From CAYVQZ01 sp964453435 (GTDB lineage Bacteria > Abyssobacteria > SURF-5), in contig CAYVQZ010000068.1 in NCBI GenBank assembly GCA_964453435.1, positions 1-22,938 of the forward strand: DNA of 22,938 bases. Direction: 5' to 3'. This document shows positions 1 through 7,090 of the stretch, in pieces. Position 1 is the first letter of the stretch; each line of letters begins with the position of its first letter. Position numbers and translations under genes: made by a program. Below the pieces are notes generated by a model. It did not search any database, was not told where the DNA came from, and saw nothing but the letters and a program-made list of their open reading frames with translations.

Positions 1-358
1 GCTAAGGTCAGCCGCGCTGCAGGGATTTGTTGCGCCCCGTGACATCTCTTCCAGACGCCGTCTCAAGCGTTATGTGGTTGTGTCGCCTCTAGGGCATTTG
101 TGAATGGCGCCTGAAATACCGTTTCTCTCTACTCCAGTCAAGTGTCCGAGTCGCCCTGCATTAACTGCCCTGTTAGCGAGGCGCAACAAATTCCCTGTGC
201 GTTCGGCTCTTCCTCATCAGGCTACCTGTTGGGGTGATAGCGAAGGGATTTCCTTGGTGCAGCAATGCATATCAGCCAACATGGGCAGACGGACAAAACG
301 GATCACGTCATCGTTTCCAATCTCCTTTGTTGTCCCGCTGTGTCACTCCATCCGGCGC
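1..358. other. No gene recognised (358 bases at window edge)
   Basis: The reading frames here are short and overlap each other, and none resembles a known protein. There is no tRNA-like T-loop. The end of the stretch abuts the stop codon of the response-regulator gene. It could hold the regulatory region or 3' untranslated sequence of a gene outside the window. Confidence 0.5.
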
Positions 359-793
359 TCAGGTTCCCGAGCGCCGTAACCTCTCTTCGTCCCGGTCCGT
401 TAACTCCTGTCGGGATTCTATTGCCTCGATGATACGCCTGAGCTCATCATATTTTATCGGTTTGGAAAGATGCATCATTCCTTCCAAACTTGATTTGTCC
501 AGATATTGACTGACGTTCCCGTGCGCCGTGGTCAATATAACGGGAGTTCGGGGTTTGATGCTCTTAATCTTCTCGAGCAGTTTTACGCAACACGTGTGAA
601 GCAGGAACAGATCCGTTATTATAAAGTCGAAGCTCCAACGGGCAAGCCGTTGCATCGCTTGCTCCTCGGTTGATGCGACGACTACATGATAACCATCCTC
701 CCGCAGAATCTTTGCTAACGCCACGAGCGCGTTGTGTTCGTCGTCAACAACGAGTACCCTCTTTGAAGAAGACAAATTTACCCCTTCTCTCAT
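359..793 (-). CDS. Stand-alone response-regulator receiver protein
   Basis: This is a 144-aa protein made almost entirely of one CheY-like receiver domain (about residues 11-130), with no output domain. The acidic pocket is D17/D18/E19, the phosphoacceptor is D61 (in IITDL), the switch Thr is T88 or T89 (in ILTTA), and the conserved Lys-Pro is K111-P112. The phosphorylation site is therefore intact. The C-terminal tail (DRDEERLRRSG) is charged and short. An ATG at 793 opens the frame, but a TTG at 775 has a better ribosome site just upstream (GAAGGGG) and would still keep the whole domain, so the start is uncertain. A Cys-Cys pair (68-69) follows the phosphorylation site, where such domains seldom carry it. 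No histidine kinase lies in the window, so the partner is unknown. It is transcribed divergently from the NfeD cluster. Confidence 0.85.
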   Translation of the reverse strand: MREGVNLSSSKRVLVVDDEHNALVALAKILREDGYHVVVASTEEQAMQRLARWSFDFIITDLFLLHTCCVKLLEKIKSIKPRTPVILTTAHGNVSQYLDKSSLEGMMHLSKPIKYDELRRIIEAIESRQELTDRDEERLRRSGT

Positions 794-900
794 CGTTCAA
801 CGAGTGGTTGCCCCTACAAAGCATCTCGGCATTCATGCATTTAAAGTGCCAACCATGGAAGGAACGAAACAAGGCCGGTTCCGTTCATTCGTAAGCCCTT

Positions 901-930
901 AATAAAGATATACTTGTGAGTTTGGGTCAA
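901..930 (-). promoter_or_regulatory. Possible sigma70 promoter for the response regulator
   Basis: On the minus strand TTGACC (930-925) is followed after 18 bases by TTTATT (906-901). The -35 box matches 5 of 6 bases and the -10 box 4 of 6. It would give a leader of about 100 bases before the start codon. This is a weak match inside AT-rich DNA. Confidence 0.3.
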
Positions 931-989
931 GACATTTGCGGATGCCTGTTTTGAATCATCGCTCTCAGGTTTCTATCCGTCCGCCGCGA

Positions 990-1036
990 AAAATTTGCAT
1001 TATTTGCCCTGACGCTTGAAATCAGATGCAAATTTT
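990..1036. repeat. 11-bp inverted repeat in the divergent intergenic region
   Basis: AAAATTTGCAT at 990-1000 is the exact reverse complement of ATGCAAATTTT at 1026-1036, with 25 bases between them. It could be a paired binding site for a dimeric regulator or a weak hairpin. It lies between the response-regulator gene and the NfeD promoter. Confidence 0.6.
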
Positions 1037-1078
1037 GCATAATGTCCGGCGAGATAATTTTGTCTGATACGGTTTAAT

Positions 1079-1123
1079 CCGCATGCGCCTCTTGTACCAG
1101 GGACGCATGCGGGTCCAGTTTTT
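1079..1123 (+). terminator. Terminator-like hairpin with T-run
   Basis: CCGCATGCG (1079-1087) pairs exactly with CGCATGCGG (1104-1112). A T-run (1119-1123) starts 6 bases after the stem. The loop is long (16 bases), though CCT/AGG inside can pair further. On the plus strand no gene ends upstream, so either a small untranslated RNA from the 900-1078 interval ends here, or this is an operator palindrome rather than a terminator. Confidence 0.35.
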
Positions 1124-1161
1124 CGTAATACCACAACAAATTGTGGTTTAAAAGATTTATC

Positions 1162-1190
1162 TTGAACATTTGCATACTACGGGGTATAAT
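1162..1190 (+). promoter_or_regulatory. Sigma70 promoter of the NfeD-FloA cluster
   Basis: TTGAAC (1162-1167), a 17-base spacer and a perfect TATAAT (1185-1190) form a strong housekeeping promoter. Transcription would start near 1197, which rules out a translation start at the TTG at 1196. The spacer contains ATTTGCAT (1168-1175), which also occurs at 993-1000 and inverted at 1026-1033, so a regulator binding it would occlude polymerase. Confidence 0.75.
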
Positions 1191-1273
1191 TCATTTTGAC
1201 ATTTCCACTACAAAATCTGACGAATCTTGAAAACCGGTCCCGAAAATTCGAACAGGCGAGGAAGATAAGATTC

Positions 1274-2830
1274 GTGGCGAGTTCTTCATGCAGAGGCACG
1301 AAAAAGGGTGCTTTTGACCGCTCAGCCGCCGTGCTGTCTTCCGTCTCTGTTCCCGCTCTCCCTGTTTTCACATTGGCCCTCGTCATCGTTTGCATTTGTG
1401 TTCCTTTCCATTCGTCGGCAGACGAAAACGGGGCTGGCGCGGAGGAGGGCGGAAGCGTCATGGTCATTCCCGTTGATGGTGTGATCGACCTCGGCCTTGC
1501 CTTTTTCGTAAAGCGCGCCCTTGACGCCGCGGAACGTGACGGGTTCGACCATGTCGTTCTCGAATTGGACACGCTGGGCGGGCGTGTTGACGCCGCTCTT
1601 GATATACGTGACTCGCTGAGAGCGGCCGCCGTTCCGGTGACCGCATACGTTGCCAAGCGTGCGATTTCTGCGGGCGCCCTCATATGTCTGGCGACGAAAA
1701 AGATTGCGATGGCGCCGGGAAGCACGATCGGAGCGGCGACTCCCGTCGCCGTCGGCCCGACTGGGGGAAAAGAGGTAGGAGAAAAAGAGATATCATTCGT
1801 GAGAAGCGAGTTTCGGGCCACCGCGGAAAGCAATGGGCATTCACCGCTTTTGGCGGAGGCGATGGTGGACCCGGAAACGGAAGTGTATGCGGTATTTGAA
1901 GAAGACGATCCGCTGTTGCTGTCCGCATCGGAAGTCGAGGAGCTAAAAGAACGCACGCCGCACGTCAGAATCGAGACGATTTCCGCGAAAGACAAGTTGC
2001 TTACCCTCACCTCTTCCGAGGCTGAGAAGCTGGGACTGTCTTCTCTGACCGCGCAATCACTTGATGATGTCGTGCGACACCTCGGCCTCAGTCCAGCAAA
2101 TATCGCCGCTGCGAAGCTTTCGTGGTCGGAACTCATGGTCAGATTCATCACGCATCCCATTGTCGCAGGTCTCCTGCTCACATTTGGCGTGCTGGGAATC
2201 CTGTTCGAGCTTCAAATGCCGGGGTGGGGCGTCAGCGGCACAATCGGAATCGTCCTGTTGCTTCTGTTCTTCGGAGGGCATTACCTCGCGGGACTGGCCA
2301 GCGTCATTGATATTCTCTTGTTCGCGGCAGGGCTCACACTCCTGGCGATGGAAATATTTGTCATTCCCGGGACCGGAATCACGGGCCTGCTCGGAATAAT
2401 ATGCCTCATAGCTTCCATTTACCTTGCCCTCGTGAAAAGGCCCATGCCTGAGTTTTTCTGGGAGTATCAGCGGATGAACAGCGCCCTCATGACGCTTGTA
2501 GTTGTCATGGCGGCGGTAATGGTCGGGGCTTTCCTTATGTGGAAGGCGCTTCCTCAGTCGCGGTTGCGAGCGCTCATGGTGCTCTCGGCGAGTGAGAGCG
2601 CAAAGGCCGGCTACGTCGCCTCCAAGAGCCTCGAGGCGCTGGTCGGCCAATCCGGAAAAAGCCTCACCCATCTCCGGCCCACTGGCAGGGCGCTCATCGG
2701 TGGAGAGCCGATTGAAGTCCAGACTGAGGGAGAGTTTATCGAACGGGACAGACCCGTTCGGGTGGTGCGGGTGATGGGAAACAAAGTGTTCGTTGCGGAG
2801 CAGCGCCGCGAGGAGATGGAGACGTCATGA
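1274..2830 (+). CDS. nfeD: NfeD-family membrane-bound serine protease (ClpP class, long form)
   Basis: The 518-aa protein has an N-terminal signal-like segment (hydrophobic core about residues 28-44, then HSSA-DE), an extracytoplasmic ClpP/crotonase-fold protease domain (about 60-230), several membrane spans (about 286-385 and 400-426) and a C-terminal OB-fold NfeD domain (about 455-518, with LRPTGRALIGG and GNKVFV). The likely catalytic Ser is S132 in AISAGA, and a Lys about 39 residues later (in GEKEIS) fits the Ser-Lys dyad known for archaeal homologue PH1510. Homologues cut hydrophobic stretches of stomatin/flotillin-type partners, and a flotillin gene lies downstream. I chose GTG 1274: it follows a GAGGA ribosome site by 11 bases and lies 77 bases after the predicted transcription start. 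The frame also runs up to a TTG at 1196, which falls at the transcription start and is unlikely. The stop overlaps the next start (ATGA). Confidence 0.88.
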   Translation: MASSSCRGTKKGAFDRSAAVLSSVSVPALPVFTLALVIVCICVPFHSSADENGAGAEEGGSVMVIPVDGVIDLGLAFFVKRALDAAERDGFDHVVLELDTLGGRVDAALDIRDSLRAAAVPVTAYVAKRAISAGALICLATKKIAMAPGSTIGAATPVAVGPTGGKEVGEKEISFVRSEFRATAESNGHSPLLAEAMVDPETEVYAVFEEDDPLLLSASEVEELKERTPHVRIETISAKDKLLTLTSSEAEKLGLSSLTAQSLDDVVRHLGLSPANIAAAKLSWSELMVRFITHPIVAGLLLTFGVLGILFELQMPGWGVSGTIGIVLLLLFFGGHYLAGLASVIDILLFAAGLTLLAMEIFVIPGTGITGLLGIICLIASIYLALVKRPMPEFFWEYQRMNSALMTLVVVMAAVMVGAFLMWKALPQSRLRALMVLSASESAKAGYVASKSLEALVGQSGKSLTHLRPTGRALIGGEPIEVQTEGEFIERDRPVRVVRVMGNKVFVAEQRREEMETS

Positions 2831-3228
2831 ACGCAGGCCTCAATGAAAAGAAGACTCTTCTTGCGATGGCGCGCACATTCCGTGTCGACACGCAGGATAT
2901 TCAGCAACGGGGCGCCGGCTATTACTCCTGCGGTCCGTTCGTGGTACGATATAACAAACTTCTTGCCAAGACGAAAGACCTGTTTGTCGACGACAGCCGA
3001 TTGTTGGACACATTCGATGAGGTCGAGGACACAAAATCGGTTGATCCTGCGGACAAAATGAAAGTGACGCAGCGGGTGCTCATCGAACTCGGGCAGCTTA
3101 TTTCGTTCATCGAGTCCAAAATCGCTCAGGAAGAGGGAAGAGCACCGGGGCAGACCGAGCCCGGTCCCGAAAAAGGCTCGGCCGCAGCGTCCGGCGGAAA
3201 AACCGTTGTTGACAAGGCGGAGGATTAA
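2827..3228 (+). CDS. Unrecognised 133-aa protein between two NfeD genes
   Basis: I do not recognise this family. The protein is soluble in appearance: no signal peptide or membrane span. Residues 1-105 look folded, with alternating hydrophobics, a GYYSCGPFVVRYN segment and a helical VTQRVLIELGQLISF stretch. Residues 106-133 form a Gly/Pro/Ala/Lys-rich tail that is probably disordered. It starts with a 4-base ATGA overlap with the long nfeD gene and has a GGAG ribosome site 5 bases upstream. It ends 5 bases before the short NfeD gene, so it is translated with both. That position suggests a cytoplasmic partner or adaptor of the NfeD/flotillin assembly, which is inference from location only. Confidence 0.75.
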   Translation: MNAGLNEKKTLLAMARTFRVDTQDIQQRGAGYYSCGPFVVRYNKLLAKTKDLFVDDSRLLDTFDEVEDTKSVDPADKMKVTQRVLIELGQLISFIESKIAQEEGRAPGQTEPGPEKGSAAASGGKTVVDKAED

Positions 3229-3233
3229 CGACA

Positions 3234-3710
3234 ATGCTTGTTCTCTTGCTGTTTATTGCCGCGGTGGTTCTCATCTACATTGAGTTGTTCGTTCCCGGCG
3301 GCGTATTCGGGGTAACTGGTATCATCGCCTTTGTGGCCAGCATTGTGATCGCTTTCACGCAATACGGCGAAATGGGGTTCATAATCGCCATTTGTGAAGT
3401 GGTTGTCGCAACGGTTCTTATCGTAATAGGCATAAAACGGTTTCCTCGCAGCCTGGCAGGCAGGCGACTGATACTCGGCCGCAATCTGGACAAGAGTTAC
3501 GGCTACAGTGGCACCGAGTCTTTGGACGCGCACAAGGGTGGAGAGGGTGAGACCCTGACGGCCCTCAGGCCGGCGGGGATCGCGCAGATTGGCGACACGC
3601 GGCTCAACGTCGTCTCGGATGGAACGTTTATCGAAAAGGGGAAAAAAGTAAAAGTCGTGGAAGTCGAGGGTAATCGGGTGGTAGTCAGGGAAATCGGAAC
3701 GGCAACTTGA
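3234..3710 (+). CDS. Short NfeD-family protein (membrane spans plus OB-fold, no protease)
   Basis: The 158-aa protein has three hydrophobic spans (about 1-17, 24-42 and 47-68) and a C-terminal NfeD OB-fold (about 100-155, with TALRPAGIAQIGD, DGTFIEKG and VVEVEGNRVVV). It lacks the ClpP-like protease domain, which is usual for the short NfeD class. In many bacteria this class is encoded beside a flotillin or stomatin gene and is thought to act with it in membrane organisation. A GGAGG ribosome site lies about 10 bases before the ATG. The FloA gene begins 16 bases after its stop. Its OB domain closely resembles that of the long NfeD upstream, so the pair looks like an old duplication of one module. 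Confidence 0.88.
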   Translation: MLVLLLFIAAVVLIYIELFVPGGVFGVTGIIAFVASIVIAFTQYGEMGFIIAICEVVVATVLIVIGIKRFPRSLAGRRLILGRNLDKSYGYSGTESLDAHKGGEGETLTALRPAGIAQIGDTRLNVVSDGTFIEKGKKVKVVEVEGNRVVVREIGTAT

Positions 3711-3726
3711 GAAGGAGGGCAGCTTC

Positions 3727-4734
3727 ATGGGTGTAGGTTTGGTTCTCAGCCTGATAATTATCGGATTTATTATCGCGGTCCTCGCGGTGCTTGCCCGCTA
3801 TTTCGGATTATGGTTGCGCGCCGTGTTATCCGATGCGCATGTGAGCTTCGCCAGCCTGATTGGTATGAGCCTGCGGAACGTGAGCCCCGGTGTCATCGTC
3901 AATACGAGAATCATGGCTATCAAGGCAGGTCTGCCGGCAAACACGAATGACCTGGAAGCTCATTACCTCGCCCACGGGAACGTTGTTCGCGTGGTGCAGG
4001 CGCTGATTGCGGCAAACAAGGCGAACATCCCCCTCACGTTTGAGCGCGCGGCCGCCATCGACCTGGCCGGACGCGATGTGCTCGAAGCCGTGCAGACCAG
4101 CGTCAATCCCAAAGTGATCGACGCGCCCGACCCGCGCAAGGGCAAGGAAACCGTCGACGCCGTCGCGATGGACGGCATCCAGCTCAAGGCGAAAGCGCGA
4201 GTGACCGTTCGCGCGAACCTTGACCGGCTTGTCGGAGGAGCGACCGAGGAGACAATCATTGCGCGCGTGGGTGAGGGAATCGTAACCACCATTGGTTCGG
4301 CCGAAACACACAAGAAAGTTCTGGAGAATCCGGATATGATTTCCCGGCAAGTGCTCGCAAAGGGTCTCGATGCCGGAACGGCATTTGAAATTCTTTCCAT
4401 CGACATTGCCGATATCGATGTCGGCGAGAATATCGGCGCCCAGCTTCAGGCGCGACAGGCGGAAGCGGATAAGCAGATAGCGCAGGCCAAGGCTGAGGAA
4501 CGTCGCGCGATGGCTGTCGCAAGAGAGCAGGAAATGAGCGCCCAGGTGGTCGAAATGCGCGCCAAGGTTGTGGAGGCGGAGGCGGAGGTCCCGCGGGCGA
4601 TGGCCGAGGCCTTCCGGCAGGGGAATCTGGGCATCATGGATTACTATAAGTTCCGCAACATACAGTCCGACACCGCCATGAGGCAGTCGATTTCCGAGAT
4701 GGAAAAAGAAGGGAAACAGCAAGAAGGAGAATAA
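3727..4734 (+). CDS. floA: Flotillin-like protein FloA
   Basis: The 335-aa length and sequence match the bacterial FloA (YqfA) family. An N-terminal membrane hairpin/anchor (about residues 4-30) is followed by the family's typical SFASLIGMSLRNV, VNTRIMAIKAGL, GRDVLEAVQTSVNP and VDAVAMDGIQLKAKARVTVR segments, then an Ala/Glu/Arg-rich coiled coil (about 240-295) and a short tail. FloA scaffolds ordered membrane domains, recruits membrane proteases and secretion parts, and works with NfeD proteins, which fits the two upstream genes. A strong AAGGAGGG ribosome site sits 7 bases before the ATG, better than those of its neighbours, so it is probably the most translated member. The next gene starts 2 bases after the stop. 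Confidence 0.95.
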   Translation: MGVGLVLSLIIIGFIIAVLAVLARYFGLWLRAVLSDAHVSFASLIGMSLRNVSPGVIVNTRIMAIKAGLPANTNDLEAHYLAHGNVVRVVQALIAANKANIPLTFERAAAIDLAGRDVLEAVQTSVNPKVIDAPDPRKGKETVDAVAMDGIQLKAKARVTVRANLDRLVGGATEETIIARVGEGIVTTIGSAETHKKVLENPDMISRQVLAKGLDAGTAFEILSIDIADIDVGENIGAQLQARQAEADKQIAQAKAEERRAMAVAREQEMSAQVVEMRAKVVEAEAEVPRAMAEAFRQGNLGIMDYYKFRNIQSDTAMRQSISEMEKEGKQQEGE

Positions 4735-4736
4735 TA

Positions 4737-5411
4737 ATGAATAAGCTCATCATTACGCTCCTTTTCTTATGGATAGGATGGAAAGTCCTGCAATCGATCT
4801 TCGAGGAACTGCAGACAAGAATGGAAGACCGCGGTTCCGATAAGCCTGAAGGCGAGGATTTCGAGCTCGAATCGCCGCCGGCTCGACGTCAGGCGCCGAC
4901 CGTTTCGAGACCCCGCCAGACCCGGCGCGCGGAGGTTGACCGAGAAAGCGGTTTTCCGCGGTCCGGTCAGAAAGAGAGCGATCTCGAACGTTGGTACCGC
5001 GAGGCGCAGGCGCGCAGGCGGCAACTGGGCGGAATGGGGGAAAAGGAGCAACAGCCCCGCGAGCCGGTGCCTCAGCGGGCTCCGTCGCCACCGCCCCAGC
5101 CGGTGCTTCGGAGGGCCGAACCACGCGCCCGAACCCAATGGGAGAGGGAAGTCGAGCGGGTGACCGTGAGGCGTCCCCGCGAGCCCCGGGTCGAAGCCGA
5201 ACGCGCGCGGCGCGCGCGCGCGGTTCCGCCGCCCGTGCCTTCGCGCAAGCCCCAAAGGGCGCGCAAGCGTGCGGCGGCGAAGACGTCCGAAACCCTGTGG
5301 CTTCGGAGCATCGGAAGGTTGGACAAGCAGGGGATTCGCCGGGGTATCATCATGGCCGAGATACTTGGTCCGCCGAAGGCGCTGCGCGATATCGACTCGC
5401 GGTTGGTGTAG
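4737..5411 (+). CDS. Membrane-anchored Arg/Pro-rich protein with conserved-looking ILGPPKALR tail
   Basis: The 224-aa protein has one N-terminal membrane span (about residues 3-20), then a long Arg/Pro/Glu-rich, probably disordered linker (about 35-185), and a compact C-terminal segment (about 190-224) with an amphipathic helix, RRGIIMAEILGPPKALRD. I recall small proteins with a similar I-L-G-P-P-x-A-L-R ending beside flotillin or LemA genes in other bacteria, but I cannot check this here. AAGGAGA precedes the ATG and the gene begins 2 bases after floA, so it is co-translated. The many Arg residues may bind membrane or nucleic acid; this is inference. The linker DNA contains a nearly pure CG run at 5202-5222. 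Function unknown. Confidence 0.75.
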   Translation: MNKLIITLLFLWIGWKVLQSIFEELQTRMEDRGSDKPEGEDFELESPPARRQAPTVSRPRQTRRAEVDRESGFPRSGQKESDLERWYREAQARRRQLGGMGEKEQQPREPVPQRAPSPPPQPVLRRAEPRARTQWEREVERVTVRRPREPRVEAERARRARAVPPPVPSRKPQRARKRAAAKTSETLWLRSIGRLDKQGIRRGIIMAEILGPPKALRDIDSRLV

Positions 5412-5480
5412 TCCAAAGCGTAGAATTGGCGGAGGCCACGGGGCCGGGCGTAAGAAGTTCCTTTTTGGGAGACTGGGGTA

Positions 5481-6032
5481 ATGGGAATGATCGTGGTCAT
5501 CATACTGGTTGCGCTCGTGCTCTATGCAATCTTTGCATATAACCGGCTTATAACGCTTCGCAACCGCCTCAAGAACGCATGGGCGCAAATTGATGTGCAG
5601 CTCAAACGAAGGTACGACCTGATACCGAATCTTGTGGAGACCGTAAAGGGGTATGCAAAACACGAGCGTTCCGTTTTCGAGGCGGTCACCGAAGCCCGTT
5701 CAAAAGCGATCGGCGCCGGCAGCGTGAAAGACCAGGGCCAGGCGGAAAACCAGCTCACCGGCGCGTTGAAGTCGCTTTTTGCGGTGGCCGAGAATTATCC
5801 CGAGTTGAAAGCAAACCAGAACTTTCTGATGCTGCAGGAAGAACTGGCGGGAACCGAGGGTAAAATCGCATACGCGCGACAGTTTTACAATGACAATGTG
5901 ATGCAATACAATATCCTTCGCGAGAAGTTTCCCACCAATATTATTGCAGGCATTTTCAGTTTCGGCCCGGAAGAGATGTTTGAGATTGCGGTTCCTGCAG
6001 AACGCGAGGCCGTTCGAGTTAAGTTCGACTAG
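5481..6032 (+). CDS. LemA family protein
   Basis: The 183-aa size is typical of LemA. An N-terminal span (about residues 3-18) is followed by a long helical domain with the family signature: a YNRLITLRNRLKNAWAQIDVQLKRR stretch (written here in two parts: YNRLITLRNR, then LKNAWAQIDVQLKRR), YDLIPNLVETVKGY, ENYPELKANQNF, LQEELAGTEGKIAYARQFYND and the closing FPTNIIAGIFSF. LemA proteins are anchored with the helical bundle outside the cytoplasm. Their role is poorly known, but they are often encoded next to M48 metalloproteases, as here. A 69-base gap separates it from the preceding gene. The start has only a loose ribosome site (GGGAGACTGGGG). Confidence 0.93.
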   Translation: MGMIVVIILVALVLYAIFAYNRLITLRNRLKNAWAQIDVQLKRRYDLIPNLVETVKGYAKHERSVFEAVTEARSKAIGAGSVKDQGQAENQLTGALKSLFAVAENYPELKANQNFLMLQEELAGTEGKIAYARQFYNDNVMQYNILREKFPTNIIAGIFSFGPEEMFEIAVPAEREAVRVKFD

Positions 6033-6076
6033 GAAATCACGGCCGGGCGGTTTTTTCGACCTTTTTGGAATCCGGT

Positions 6077-7090
6077 ATGTCAGAAGTTCCGGCGTGGCTG
6101 ACCGCCAACAGAATCGTCATCGCCATCCTGGTGGTTTTCCTTTTCATTCCCCTCCTTATTCTTCTCATGCCGATTTCCTCAAACATGTACGAGCAAATCA
6201 GCGGTAATCGGCGGAAGTCGATTGCATTGTGCGCGTTCTTCGTATTGCTCATAGTCGTTTTGGCGTTTCTTTTCAATGAGGTCTCGCCGGGAGCGAGTGT
6301 CGTGGTTTTGCCGCTCGCGTTTCTTTTTGGGATTGTCGGCCCTCTCATCGCATACTACAACAGTGACAAGATTATCCTCCGCATGAGTCGGGCCAGGCCC
6401 GCTACTCGTGAAGAGCATCTCTTTCTTAAGAATACTGTTGAAGGCCTCGCGATTGCCGCCGGCATCCCCGTCCCGAAGCTATATGTCATCGAAGACACCG
6501 CGCCGAACGCGTTCGCAACGGGCAGGAATCCCGAACACGGAGTGATAGCGGTCACGACCGGCTTATTGCAAAAGCTGAATCGGCGCGAACTGGAGGGAGT
6601 GCTTGCCCATGAAATGTCTCACATAAAGAACTACGACACGCTGTTGAGTTCCATTGCCGTGATCCTTGTGGGAGTTGTCGCGCTCGTGAGCGACTGGATG
6701 TTGCGAAGCTTCTGGTACGGTCCGCGCCGCCGCCGCGGTTCGCGCTCTTCGGGCAGGAGCGGGGGAACGGGACAAGCCATCGTCTTGATGCTTGCCATTA
6801 TCACAGCCATCCTTGCGCCCGTTGTGGCGCAGTTGCTCCGGCTTGCGGTATCCCGAAAGCGGGAGTTCCTGGCCGACGCGAGCGGCGCGTTCCTGACCCG
6901 GTATCCGGACGGCCTGGCGAGCGCGTTGCAGAAACTCAGCGCGGACACCGAGCCGCTCGAGGTTGCCAACAAAAGCACGGCCCATCTGTACATAATAAAC
7001 CCCTTGCGGGAACACGCAAGCTTCCTGAACAACCTATTTTCAACTCACCCTGCAACCGAGGAACGGGTCGCCGCGCTCCGGCGCATGTGA
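6077..7090 (+). CDS. M48 family zinc metalloprotease, HtpX-like
   Basis: The 337-aa membrane protease has two N-terminal spans (roughly residues 12-34 and 51-70), a third around 75-95, and the M48 catalytic region. The zinc motif is HEMSH (H178, E179, H182), with the third ligand E263 in REFLAD. ENTAPNAFATGR-like sequence (EDTAPNAFATGR) and FSTHPATEERVAALR near the end are typical of HtpX. HtpX-type enzymes cut misfolded inner-membrane proteins at the cytoplasmic face. I chose ATG 6077, which follows GGA by 7 bases; a TTG at 6065 opens the same frame but has no ribosome site. A Gly/Arg/Ser-rich loop (about 213-230) lies between membrane parts. The stop overlaps the next start (GTGA). Confidence 0.93.
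   Translation: MSEVPAWLTANRIVIAILVVFLFIPLLILLMPISSNMYEQISGNRRKSIALCAFFVLLIVVLAFLFNEVSPGASVVVLPLAFLFGIVGPLIAYYNSDKIILRMSRARPATREEHLFLKNTVEGLAIAAGIPVPKLYVIEDTAPNAFATGRNPEHGVIAVTTGLLQKLNRRELEGVLAHEMSHIKNYDTLLSSIAVILVGVVALVSDWMLRSFWYGPRRRRGSRSSGRSGGTGQAIVLMLAIITAILAPVVAQLLRLAVSRKREFLADASGAFLTRYPDGLASALQKLSADTEPLEVANKSTAHLYIINPLREHASFLNNLFSTHPATEERVAALRRM

Noticed and set aside
353..376. 8-bp perfect hairpin at the response-regulator stop
   Set aside because: No T-run follows on the minus strand, so it is not a standard intrinsic terminator; it overlaps the stop codon.
1177..2181. 334-codon minus-strand frame
   Set aside because: Ser/Ala-rich shadow lying opposite the clear NfeD protease gene.
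3826..4722. 298-codon minus-strand frame opposite floA
   Set aside because: The His/Arg/Leu-rich composition is that of an antisense shadow, and FloA is unmistakable on the plus strand.
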